DNA from: Streptomyces sp. 840.1
Lineage (GTDB): Bacteria > Actinomycetota > Actinomycetes > Streptomycetales > Streptomycetaceae
Direction: 5' to 3'
Assembly: GCF_003751445.1 (NCBI RefSeq)
Contig: NZ_RJUU01000001.1
Span: 377,001-441,000, forward strand
Length of the DNA stretch: 64,000 nucleotides
Positions 25,515 through 33,240 of this stretch are shown here, in pieces. Position 1 is the first letter of the stretch, and each line of letters opens with the position of its first letter. The position numbers and the translations under genes are program-made. The notes under the pieces are model-generated. The model was given only the letters and a program-made list of their open reading frames with translations, had not been told where the DNA came from and did not search any database.

Positions 25515-26153
25515 GTGGCAATGTTCCGACTCCAAGGCAGCAAGACGCTCGCCGTCGACCTGACCGGCGACGCCGTCAAGGCGAAGAACGGCTCGATGGT
25601 CGCGTACGACGGCCGGATGGCGTTCAAGAAGATGACCGGCGGCGGTGAGGGCCTGCGCGGCATGGTGACCCGCCGGCTGACCGGCGAGCAGATGGCCGTG
25701 ATGGAGGTGAAGGGCGAGGGCACCTGCTACTTCGCGGACCGGGCGAGTGACATCAGCCTCGTCTCGCTGCGCGGCGAGAAGCTGCACGTCGAGGCGAGCA
25801 ATCTGCTCTGCACCGAGGCCGGTCTGCGTACCGGCACCACCTTCACCGGGCTGCGCGGCGGCGGGACGGGCAACGGCCTGTTCACCACCACCGTCGAGGG
25901 GACGGGCCAGGCGGCGATCATGTCGGACGGCACGGCCGTGACCCTGCGGGTCTCCGCCCAGTACCCGCTCTTCGTCGACCCCGGCGCCTACATCGCCCAC
26001 CAGGGCAGCCTCCAGCAGCACTTCCAGTCCGGGGTGAACTTCCGGACGCTGATGGGCGAGGGCTCGGGCGAGTCCTTCCAGATCCGCTTCGAGGGCGAGG
26101 GACTCGTCTACGTCCAGCCCAGTGAGCGGAACACGATCGGGGGCGATCTCTGA
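25515..26153 (+). CDS. AIM24-family protein, copy 1
   Basis: 212 residues, starting VAMFRLQGSK. The whole length is the AIM24/DUF124 beta-helix-like fold (FTTTVEGTGQAAIMS; VDPGAYIAHQG). The mitochondrial namesake is an inner-membrane organiser; bacterial members are uncharacterised. No signal or membrane segment. It shares a unit with two further AIM24 genes, each overlapping the last, so the three are probably made together and may form a hetero-oligomer. Confidence 0.88.
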   Translation: MAMFRLQGSKTLAVDLTGDAVKAKNGSMVAYDGRMAFKKMTGGGEGLRGMVTRRLTGEQMAVMEVKGEGTCYFADRASDISLVSLRGEKLHVEASNLLCTEAGLRTGTTFTGLRGGGTGNGLFTTTVEGTGQAAIMSDGTAVTLRVSAQYPLFVDPGAYIAHQGSLQQHFQSGVNFRTLMGEGSGESFQIRFEGEGLVYVQPSERNTIGGDL

Positions 26154-26803
26154 TGCCGTTCCGCGAGATCAACTCGAAGATGGTCGAGGCGACGGTCGTC
26201 CCCGGCCAGAAGATGTTCAGCCAGCGCGGCGCGATGCTGGCCTACCGCGGCGAGGTGTCCTTCACGCCGAACATCCAGGGCGGTCAGGGCGGGGTGATGT
26301 CGATGATCGGCCGCCGGATGGCGAACGAGGCGACGCCCCTGATGACGGTCGAGGGCAGCGGCACCGTGATGTTCGGTCACGGCGGCCACCACATCCAGGT
26401 GATCAACCTGTCCGGGGACACCCTCTACGTGGAGGCCGACCGGCTGCTCGCCTTCGACGGCGCGCTCCAGCAGGGCACGATGTTCATGGGCTCGCAGGGC
26501 GGCGTGATGGGCATGGTGCGCGGCCAGGTGAGCGGGCAGGGCCTGTTCACGACGACGCTGAAGGGGCACGGCGCGGTGGCGGTGATGGCGCACGGCGGGG
26601 TGATCGAGCTGCCGATCACGCCGGGCCGCGACGTGCACGTGGATCCGCAGGCCTACGTCGCCCACCACGGCGACGTGCGCAACAAGCTCTCCACCGCGCT
26701 CGGCTGGCGCGAGATGGTGGGGCGCGGCTCCGGCGAGGGCTTCCAGCTGGAGCTGAGCGGCAGTGGTGCGGTGTACGTCCAGGCGTCGGAGGAGAAGCTG
26801 TGA
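26153..26803 (+). CDS. AIM24-family protein, copy 2
   Basis: 216 residues; the start overlaps the previous stop by one base (TGATG). Same fold as its neighbours with the matching segments FTTTLKGHGAVAVMA and VDPQAYVAHHG, and Met/Gly-rich surface stretches (MSMIGRRM, GVMGMVRG). It aligns over most of its length with copy 1 but is clearly diverged. No recognisable catalytic residues. Confidence 0.88.
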   Translation: MPFREINSKMVEATVVPGQKMFSQRGAMLAYRGEVSFTPNIQGGQGGVMSMIGRRMANEATPLMTVEGSGTVMFGHGGHHIQVINLSGDTLYVEADRLLAFDGALQQGTMFMGSQGGVMGMVRGQVSGQGLFTTTLKGHGAVAVMAHGGVIELPITPGRDVHVDPQAYVAHHGDVRNKLSTALGWREMVGRGSGEGFQLELSGSGAVYVQASEEKL

Positions 26804-27561
26804 GCTCGCCCGTGGTCTTCGACCCGATGACGCTGCCGTCGGACGACAACGTCAACGCGTACACCTTCTGTGTGGAGCTGAAGGGGAGCCAGTGGTTCCT
26901 GCAGAAGGGCAAGATGATCGCCTACTACGGGCGGATCGAGTTCAACGGCATCGGGCACGGCCGCTTCGAGGGCCTGGTCCGTACGAGCTTCCACTCGCCG
27001 CTGCACGCGAGTGACTGGGTGGTGGCCGAGGGCAGCGGGAAGATGCTGCTCGCGGACCGGGCCTTCGACGTGAACTCCTACGACCTTCAGGACGGGAACC
27101 TGACGATCCGGTCCGGGAACCTGCTGGCCTACCAGCCGACGCTGGCGCTGAAGCAGTCGATCGTGCCGGGGTTCCTGACGCTGATCGGTACGGGGAAGTT
27201 CGTCGCCGCCTCCAACGGTCCGGTGGTCTTCATGGAGCCGCCGCTGCGGGTCGACCCGCAGGCACTGGTGGGCTGGGCGGACTGCCCCTCGCCGTGCCAC
27301 CACTACGACCACGGCTACATGCGGGGCGTGCTGGGCGGGCTGCGGGCGTTCACCGGGATCGGCGGCGCCTCGGGCGAGGAGCACCAGTTCGAGTTCGTCG
27401 GCGCGGGCACGGTGCTGCTCCAGTCCACCGAGGTGCTGATGGCCGAGCAGCCGACGGGAGCGGTGCCGCAGCAGGCGGGTGTTCCGGGCGGGGGTCAACC
27501 TGGGTCCAACCCCCGCACCCCGGGCCAGCTGGGGGACCTCCAACGGCGCTTCGGGTTGTGA
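26800..27561 (+). CDS. AIM24-family protein, copy 3
   Basis: 253 residues from a GTG overlapping the previous stop (GTGA). AIM24 fold with FVELKGSQWFLQKGKMIAYYG-like start and the VDPQALVGW segment; two cysteines in ADCPSPCHHYDHGYM, absent from copies 1 and 2, could bind metal together with the adjacent histidines. The last 30 residues are Pro/Gly/Gln-rich and probably flexible. Last gene of the unit. Confidence 0.86.
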   Translation: MSSPVVFDPMTLPSDDNVNAYTFCVELKGSQWFLQKGKMIAYYGRIEFNGIGHGRFEGLVRTSFHSPLHASDWVVAEGSGKMLLADRAFDVNSYDLQDGNLTIRSGNLLAYQPTLALKQSIVPGFLTLIGTGKFVAASNGPVVFMEPPLRVDPQALVGWADCPSPCHHYDHGYMRGVLGGLRAFTGIGGASGEEHQFEFVGAGTVLLQSTEVLMAEQPTGAVPQQAGVPGGGQPGSNPRTPGQLGDLQRRFGL

Positions 27562-27576
27562 ACGGTAGTCTGCGGA

Positions 27577-27639
27577 GTGTGACGCCGAAGGTCAGCGCCT
27601 CACCCGCGGGACCCGGCCGGCGCGTGCCGGGCGTCACAC
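27577..27639 (+). terminator. Hairpin region after the AIM24 operon
   Basis: GTGTGACGCC (27577-27586) and GGCGTCACAC (27630-27639) are perfect complements, enclosing a further GC-rich stem. It begins 16 bases past the third AIM24 stop; probably a terminator or 3'-end hairpin. Confidence 0.45.
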
Positions 27640-27672
27640 CAACTGACTTCGTCCGGATTTCAACTTCTTAGG

Positions 27673-27678
27673 TAGAAT
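27673..27678 (+). promoter_or_regulatory. -10 box of the second marR gene, leaderless type
   Basis: TAGAAT, six bases (CCATAT), then the ATG at 27685, with no ribosome-binding site. The region is locally AT-rich. Confidence 0.55.
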
Positions 27679-27684
27679 CCATAT

Positions 27685-28155
27685 ATGGAGACCGAGACGG
27701 CCACCCGCTGGCTGAGCAACGCGGAGCAGTGCGCCTGGCGCACCCACCTGGATGTCAGCAGGCTGCTGATGCACCAGCTGGAGAAGGACCTCCAGCCGTT
27801 CGGCCTGACCAACAACGACTACGAGATCCTCGTCAACCTCTCGGAGTCGCCGGACCAGCGGCTGCGGATGAGTGATCTCGCCACCGCCACCCTGCAGTCC
27901 AAGAGCAGGCTCTCGCACCAGGTCACCCGCATGGAGAGCGCGGGCCTGGTCCGCCGGGAGAACTGCGAGTCCGACCGGCGCGGGCTGTACGCGGTCCTCA
28001 CCGAGACCGGCGCGGAGACGATGCGCAAGGTGGCGCCCCACCACGTGGCGTCGGTGCGCAAGCACTTCATGGACCTGCTGACCCCGGAGGCGCTGGAGCA
28101 GCTGCACGCCGCCCTCGCCCCGGTCGCGGACCACCTGCGCGCCCGCCGCGTCTGA
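27685..28155 (+). CDS. MarR-family transcriptional regulator
   Basis: 156 residues. Winged helix at about 50-110 (LRMSDLATATLQSKSRLSHQVTRMESAGLV) and the wing SDRRG. N-terminus METETATRWLSNAEQCAWRT is common among Streptomyces MarR proteins annotated only at family level. It stands alone between the AIM24 operon and a convergent kinase gene 28 bases away; targets are unknown. Predicted leaderless mRNA. Confidence 0.9.
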   Translation: METETATRWLSNAEQCAWRTHLDVSRLLMHQLEKDLQPFGLTNNDYEILVNLSESPDQRLRMSDLATATLQSKSRLSHQVTRMESAGLVRRENCESDRRGLYAVLTETGAETMRKVAPHHVASVRKHFMDLLTPEALEQLHAALAPVADHLRARRV

Positions 28156-28183
28156 CAGCGGTCCGGCAGCCCGGGGGCGGCGC

Positions 28184-29626
28184 TCAGCGGGGGCCCGGCA
28201 GCCACAGCTCGAACCGGGCGCCGCACTCCCCCGCCCCGGCCACGGTCAGCCGGCCCCCGTGCCGCACGGCCACGTCGCGGGCGATGGCGAGGCCCAGACC
28301 GGCCCCGCCGTCGTCGCGGGCGCGGGCGTCGTCGAGACGCACGAAGCGCTCGAAGACCCGCTCGCGCTCCGCCTCCGGCACCCCGGCCCCGTCGTCCGTG
28401 ACCACGAGGACCGCGCCCCCGCGTGCCCCCCGCACCGCCACGGCCACCGAACCGACCGCGTGCCGCTCGGCGTTGTCCAGCAGATTGCCGATCACCCGGG
28501 CCAGCTGACCTCGTGAACCGGTCACCTCCGGCCCGCCCGGCTCCGGCACGGACACCGCCACCGCGATCCGGTCACCGGTGCGCTGCGAGACCTCCTCGCG
28601 CACCAGCGCGCCCAGATCCAGCCGCACGCTCCCCGGCCGCTCCCCCGCGTCCAGCCTGGCCAGCAGCAGCAGATCGGCGGCCAGCGCCTGGAGCCGCACG
28701 GTGTCGGCCACCGCACCCGGCACGTCCAGCAGCTCCGGGTGCGCGGCGCCCACCTCCAGCTGGGTGCGGAGCGAGGCGATCGGGGAGCGCAGCTCGTGCG
28801 AGGCGTCCGCGACGAACCGCCGCTGCCGGTCGACGGAGGCCTCCAGGGCGGTGAGCGTCTCGTTGGTGGTACGGGCCAGCCGCGCGACCTCGTCGCGCGA
28901 ACCCGGCTCCGGCACCCGCCTGCCCAGGTCCTCGGACGCGGTGATCGCCGCCATCTCGCGCCGGATGTCCTCGACCGGGCGCAGCGCCCGCCGGGTCACC
29001 AGCCAGGTCACCCCCGCGACCACGAGCAGCACGACGGGCAGCGCTGCCAGCATCGCGGCGCGCACGCTCGCGACGGCCCGCTGCTCCGCGGCGAGCGGGG
29101 CCCCGGCGTGGACGGTCAGGGTCAGCCCGGCGGAGTTCGTCGCCTCGACGGACGCGAAGCGGTAGTCGGCGCTCTCGCCGTCGACGGTGGCGGTGCCGTT
29201 GCCGAAGTCCGGGTCCTCGGTGGAGACCTCACCGCGTCCGGGGTCGGTGCCCGCGCCGTCGTCATCGTCGTCGTCATCGCGGTCGCCGTCGTCGCCCGTG
29301 CCCGGGGCGGGCGAGGGCTGCGGGGTGACCCGGTCCGTGCCGGTGCCGGAGATCGCCTCCAGGTCCTTGGAGACGGCGACCACCCGTCCGTCCTCGTCGG
29401 TCACCTGGACCGGATGGTCCTCCTCGTCGCCCGTCTCCAGCTTGTCGTAGGGGACGTCGAGGGCCAGCTGCCCGGCGGCCTCGCGGGCCGCCACCTCGGC
29501 CTGGAGGCCCGCCTGGCCGGTGAGGTTGGCGCGCAGGACCAGCAGGGCGGCGAGCCCGGCGGCGACGAGCGCGAGGGCGACGACCACCGTGGCGCCGAGC
29601 GCCGCCCTGGCCCGTACCGATCTCAC
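28184..29626 (-). CDS. OmpR-partner sensor histidine kinase with acidic sensor loop
   Basis: 480 residues. Membrane helices at about 10-32 and 190-211 flank a 155-residue extracytoplasmic loop carrying an aspartate-rich run (residues 112-123, nearly all Asp). A HAMP-like segment, HisKA domain with His277 (FVADASHELRSP), N-box GNLLDNAERHA and glycine boxes DDGAGVP and GAGLGLAI follow. The GTG start overlaps the response-regulator stop (GTGA). The acidic loop suggests sensing of a cation, cationic peptide or surface charge; a secreted PepSY protein encoded by the divergent gene has a similar Asp-rich tail. Confidence 0.92.
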   Translation of the reverse strand: MRSVRARAALGATVVVALALVAAGLAALLVLRANLTGQAGLQAEVAAREAAGQLALDVPYDKLETGDEEDHPVQVTDEDGRVVAVSKDLEAISGTGTDRVTPQPSPAPGTGDDGDRDDDDDDDGAGTDPGRGEVSTEDPDFGNGTATVDGESADYRFASVEATNSAGLTLTVHAGAPLAAEQRAVASVRAAMLAALPVVLLVVAGVTWLVTRRALRPVEDIRREMAAITASEDLGRRVPEPGSRDEVARLARTTNETLTALEASVDRQRRFVADASHELRSPIASLRTQLEVGAAHPELLDVPGAVADTVRLQALAADLLLLARLDAGERPGSVRLDLGALVREEVSQRTGDRIAVAVSVPEPGGPEVTGSRGQLARVIGNLLDNAERHAVGSVAVAVRGARGGAVLVVTDDGAGVPEAERERVFERFVRLDDARARDDGGAGLGLAIARDVAVRHGGRLTVAGAGECGARFELWLPGPR

Positions 29627-30282
29627 AGCGCCTCCAGCCGGTAACCGGCGCCGCGCACCGTGCGGATGGCGGCCGCGCCGAGCTTGCGGCGCAGGGTGCT
29701 CACGTACACCTCGACGATGTTCGGGTCGCCGTCGTAGGCGAAGTCCCAGACGTGCTCCAGGATCTCCGCCTTGCTCACCACCTGTCCGGCCCGCAGCGCG
29801 AGCTGTTCGAGCACGGCGAACTCCTTGGTGGTGAGCACGACCTCGTCCCCACCGAGGTGGACCCGGCGGGCGGCGGTCTCCATGCGCAGGGAGCCGACGG
29901 TGACCACCGGGGATGCGGAGCCGCCGCGCCGGCGCAGCAGTGCGCGGACCCGGGCGACCAGCACCACGTAACTGAACGGCTTGGTGAGGTAGTCGTCGGC
30001 GCCGGTGTCCAGGCCCTCCGCCTCGTCGTACTCCCCGTCCTTCGCCGTCAGCATCAGGATGGGCACCTCGTGCCCTGCGGCGCGCAGGGCGGCGCAGACC
30101 CGGTAGCCGTTCATCCCCGGCAGCATGATGTCCAGGACGACGAGGTCGTACGCGCCGTCGGAGGCCCGGTGCAGCCCTTCGAGCCCGTCGTGCACGACAT
30201 CCACGGCGAATCCCTCGGCGGTGAGCCCCCGGGCCAGGGAGATCGCCAGCCGCTTCTCGTCCTCCACGATCAACAGGCGCAT
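29623..30282 (-). CDS. OmpR/PhoB-family response regulator
   Basis: 219 residues. Receiver domain with Asp51 (LVVLDIMLPG), and a C-terminal OmpR winged helix (LTTKEFAVLEQLALRAGQVVSKAEIL; VYVSTLRRKLG). ATG at 30282 chosen, with GCGAGG nine bases upstream; a GTG six bases earlier is possible. Forms a two-component system with the following kinase. The intergenic region towards the PepSY gene carries repeated TTCAG half-sites expected for its own binding, so it likely controls itself and the PepSY gene. Confidence 0.93.
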   Translation of the reverse strand: MRLLIVEDEKRLAISLARGLTAEGFAVDVVHDGLEGLHRASDGAYDLVVLDIMLPGMNGYRVCAALRAAGHEVPILMLTAKDGEYDEAEGLDTGADDYLTKPFSYVVLVARVRALLRRRGGSASPVVTVGSLRMETAARRVHLGGDEVVLTTKEFAVLEQLALRAGQVVSKAEILEHVWDFAYDGDPNIVEVYVSTLRRKLGAAAIRTVRGAGYRLEAL

Positions 30283-30304
30283 GCGCACAGCCTCGCAAAC
30301 CGGA

Positions 30305-30342
30305 GCTGAAGACGGCTTCAGGTGGTTTCAGGCTGCGTTCAG
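30305..30342. promoter_or_regulatory. TTCAG direct repeats, likely response-regulator site
   Basis: TTCAG occurs at 30317, 30327 and 30338, a 10-11 bp period, and CTGAAG (30305) makes an inverted repeat with the first copy. Tandem half-sites one helical turn apart are the usual OmpR-family layout. The array is 23-60 bases upstream of the regulator start and 62-99 upstream of the PepSY start. Confidence 0.6.
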
Positions 30343-30403
30343 CATCCCCTCGGCAGGGTGGGACCCGTCGCACAACGGACCGTCCGACCGGGGAGGACCC
30401 CTC

Positions 30404-30997
30404 ATGAAGCGAAAGATCGTCATCGCCGCCGTCACCGCCGCGGTGCTGGCCGCCGGCGGAACCGCCACGGCCGTCGCCCTGGCGGGCGGCGGTCCCACGA
30501 GTGGCACGCCGGGCCGCGACAGCGCCCGCGTCACCGTCGGGGACGCGGCAGCGGCCGCCGTCCGGGCCGTGCCGGGCACGGTGACCGAGGCCGAACTCGA
30601 CGACGAGGACGGCCGTCTCGTCTGGGAGCTCGACGTGTACGGCTCCGAGCGGACCCGGCACGACGTGACGGTGGACCCGGCCGACGGCAAGGTGCTCGCC
30701 GATCACGTCGACTCCGACGACGGCGACCGGTCCGCGCCCCGCAAGACCTCCGTGACGCTCGACGACGCGGTGCGGGCCGCGCTCGGATCGGTGCCTGGCA
30801 CCGTGACCTCGGTCGAGCTGGAGGACCACGACGGCCGCACCGGCCGGGCGGTGCACTGGGAGGTCGACGTCCGGGGGAAGGACGGCGCGAAGCACGAGCT
30901 GGACGTGGACGCGAAGACGGCGAAGGTCACGGTGGACCGGCCGGACAGCGGCCACGGTGGCGACGACGGGGACGGGGACGACCACGACGACGACTGA
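30404..30997 (+). CDS. Secreted double-PepSY-domain protein
   Basis: 197 residues. Signal peptide (about 5-28), then two PepSY domains (about 43-102 and 115-179), each with the pattern VPGTVTxxELE...WEVDV and DVDAxTAKV. The C-terminal 16 residues are almost only Asp, Gly and His. PepSY domains are thought to inhibit or chaperone extracellular peptidases, or sense at the surface. GGGAGG lies eight bases before the ATG. It diverges from an OmpR-type two-component system and probably is its target or modulates its sensor. Confidence 0.88.
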   Translation: MKRKIVIAAVTAAVLAAGGTATAVALAGGGPTSGTPGRDSARVTVGDAAAAAVRAVPGTVTEAELDDEDGRLVWELDVYGSERTRHDVTVDPADGKVLADHVDSDDGDRSAPRKTSVTLDDAVRAALGSVPGTVTSVELEDHDGRTGRAVHWEVDVRGKDGAKHELDVDAKTAKVTVDRPDSGHGGDDGDGDDHDDD

Positions 30998-31017
30998 GCA
31001 GCGGCCGCGGTCCCGCC

Positions 31018-33240
31018 TCAGGGGATGTAGCCGGAGACGACCGTGCCGTCGGGAAAGCCGAGGAACACGACGTCGCCGACGGCCAGCAGCTGCGGCGGGT
31101 CGTCGGGCGGGAAGGGGACGCCGGTGTATCCGGTGCTGTTCTCCGGTTCCCCGTCCGTCCGCCGGTACGTGCCCACCCCCGCGCCCGTGGCCGCGAGGAC
31201 CAGGTCCCCGGCGACCGAGGGCCGACCACCCCCGTCCGCGTACCGGTCGGTGGCCCACTTCGACACGTCGCCGGCCACCGAGAAGGCGTGGAGGCTCTCG
31301 TCGTCGTTGACCACCACGGTTCCGTCGTCGGTCAGCGCCACCGGGCCGTGGACCGCGATGCCCGCGGCGATGATCCGGTGCTCCCGGGGCCGGGTCACGT
31401 CGTTCATGGCGGCGAGGCCGGGCCCCGGCGTGGCCCGGCAGACCAGCACGCGGCCCCTGAGCACCGGGTCCCGGCACGGGAAGTCGTTCTCGGACAGCCG
31501 CTCCTTCACGGTGCCCGTCGCCCCGTCGACGATCCGGGTGTCCCCCGCCACCACGACCAGCCGCCCCTCGTCGGCGACCAGGGCGGGCCGGGTCCCGTCG
31601 TAGGGCTTGTTCCACAGCTCGCGCCGGTCGCCGGTGAGCCGGCGGGCGGCCAGCCTGCCGGTGCCGGGGGCGCCGCCGCCGATGGCGTAGTAGAGGGTGT
31701 CGCCGTCCTGGACGGCGGCCGAACCGGTGTGCCCGGCCGGCAGCTTCGCGCGCCACCGCTCCTCGCCGTCCGTGAGCCGGTAACCGACCAGGGCCCGGCC
31801 GACGAACGCGTACACGGTCCCCTTGGTGAAGCCGGCGACGACAGCCGCGGCGCCCTGTGCCGCCTTCGGGATACGCCAGCGCTGCTTGCCGTCGGCCGCG
31901 TCGAGCGCGGTGAGCCCCTTCTTCCCGCCGCACAGCAGGGCCGACTCCGCGAAGCCGCAGTCGCCCGTGCCGCCCTGGACGGTGGACTTCCACGCCTTCC
32001 AGCCGGCGGGCCGGACGGACCGGTCGGTCGCGGCATTGCCGAAGTCGCCCGAGCGGCCGCTGTCGGCCCGGGGAACCAGGCGGACGCCGGCGGTGTCGGC
32101 CGCGTGGGACGGACCGGCGCCGGGACCCGAGGACCGGGCGCCGCTCCCCGGACCACCGCCCCCGGCAGGCGGGTCGGGCCAGAGCACGTAGCCCAGCAGC
32201 AGGCAGACCGTGACCGCCACGGCCGCCAGGACCACCTGGGGCGCCCGGCGCGGGGCGTCCGCCGGCGTGATGACGGCGACGGGAGGCGGGCCGGGCGGCA
32301 GCGGCGGCACGAAGGGGACGGACTCCGGATCGGCCGGAGCCGAGTCGGCGCACTCCCTGGCCGCGCGCCCGTAGTCGGCCTGCTGGTCCCGAACGCCCTG
32401 CGTCCAGGGGAACGGGAGCGAGGGGCCCCCGGGGAGCAGCAGAGCGGCCAGTTCCCCGGAACCCGGGCGCAGTTCGGGCCTCGGGTCCAGGCACCGGGCG
32501 ATCACCTCGCGCAGCAGCGGGGGCACCCCGGAGAGTTCGGCGTCGCCCCGGGAGATCCGGAAGATCACCGCCGCCATGTCGGAGTCGTCGAACGGGCCGC
32601 GTCCGGCAGCCGCGAACGCCAGCACCGCGCCCAGGCAGAACACGTCGGACGCCGGCACCAGCGCGGTGGAGCCGTTGACGTGTTCGGGCGAGATGTAGCC
32701 GGGGCTGCCGACCACGACACCGGTACGGGTCAGCTGTGTGGCGTCGAAGGCCTGGGCTATGCCGAAGTCGATCACCTTGGGGCCCTCGGGGCCCAGCAGC
32801 ACGTTGCCCGGCTTGAGGTCGCGGTGCAGCACCCGTACGGCGTGCATGTCCGCGAGGGCCAGGGCCAGGTCCGCGCCCATGGCCCGGACCACCGGCTCGG
32901 GCAGCGGCCCGCCCCGGATCACCGCCTCGGCCAGCGAGGGACCGGCGACGTACTCGGTGGCGAGCCAGGGCGTGCGGCCGCTCGCGTCGCCCCCGAGGAA
33001 CGCGGCGGTGCGGGGACTGCGCACGGCGGCGGCCGCCTCGATCTCCCGCCGGAACCGGACCCGGAACCCGTCGTCCAGGTCGAGTTCGAGCCGTACGGTC
33101 TTCAGCGCGACGAGCGCCGCGGCGGGCATCCCGGCGGGCCGCGCCAGGTACACCTCTCCCATGCCGCCGGTGCCGAGCAGACCGAGGATCCGGTAGGGCC
33201 CGATCCGGGTCCGGGTGCCGGGGGCCGGCCGTTCGATCAT
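31018..33240 (-). CDS. Membrane serine/threonine kinase with extracellular PQQ-type beta-propeller, copy A
   Basis: 740 residues. Kinase domain (about 13-270) with glycine loop GTGGMGEVYL, lysine in ALKTVR, HRDLKPGN, DFGIA and the SPEH segment, all intact, so it should be active. A Pro-rich linker, one membrane helix (about 345-362; VVLAAVAVTVCLLLGYVL) and an extracellular region of about 370 residues follow. The latter has repeated W/G-rich blades (GKQRWRIPKA, DGEERWRAKLP) of a PQQ-like propeller, presumably a ligand sensor. The ATG overlaps the stop of copy B (ATGA), so the two are co-translated. Hanks-type kinases of this kind control growth and envelope functions in actinobacteria. Confidence 0.92.
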   Translation of the reverse strand: MIERPAPGTRTRIGPYRILGLLGTGGMGEVYLARPAGMPAAALVALKTVRLELDLDDGFRVRFRREIEAAAAVRSPRTAAFLGGDASGRTPWLATEYVAGPSLAEAVIRGGPLPEPVVRAMGADLALALADMHAVRVLHRDLKPGNVLLGPEGPKVIDFGIAQAFDATQLTRTGVVVGSPGYISPEHVNGSTALVPASDVFCLGAVLAFAAAGRGPFDDSDMAAVIFRISRGDAELSGVPPLLREVIARCLDPRPELRPGSGELAALLLPGGPSLPFPWTQGVRDQQADYGRAARECADSAPADPESVPFVPPLPPGPPPVAVITPADAPRRAPQVVLAAVAVTVCLLLGYVLWPDPPAGGGGPGSGARSSGPGAGPSHAADTAGVRLVPRADSGRSGDFGNAATDRSVRPAGWKAWKSTVQGGTGDCGFAESALLCGGKKGLTALDAADGKQRWRIPKAAQGAAAVVAGFTKGTVYAFVGRALVGYRLTDGEERWRAKLPAGHTGSAAVQDGDTLYYAIGGGAPGTGRLAARRLTGDRRELWNKPYDGTRPALVADEGRLVVVAGDTRIVDGATGTVKERLSENDFPCRDPVLRGRVLVCRATPGPGLAAMNDVTRPREHRIIAAGIAVHGPVALTDDGTVVVNDDESLHAFSVAGDVSKWATDRYADGGGRPSVAGDLVLAATGAGVGTYRRTDGEPENSTGYTGVPFPPDDPPQLLAVGDVVFLGFPDGTVVSGYIP

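Noticed and set aside
28184..32494. Very long open frame (over 1400 codons) on the minus strand
   Set aside because: Only 28184-29626 encodes a real protein (the sensor kinase). The rest runs out of frame through the response regulator and part of a kinase gene and is an effect of the high GC content.
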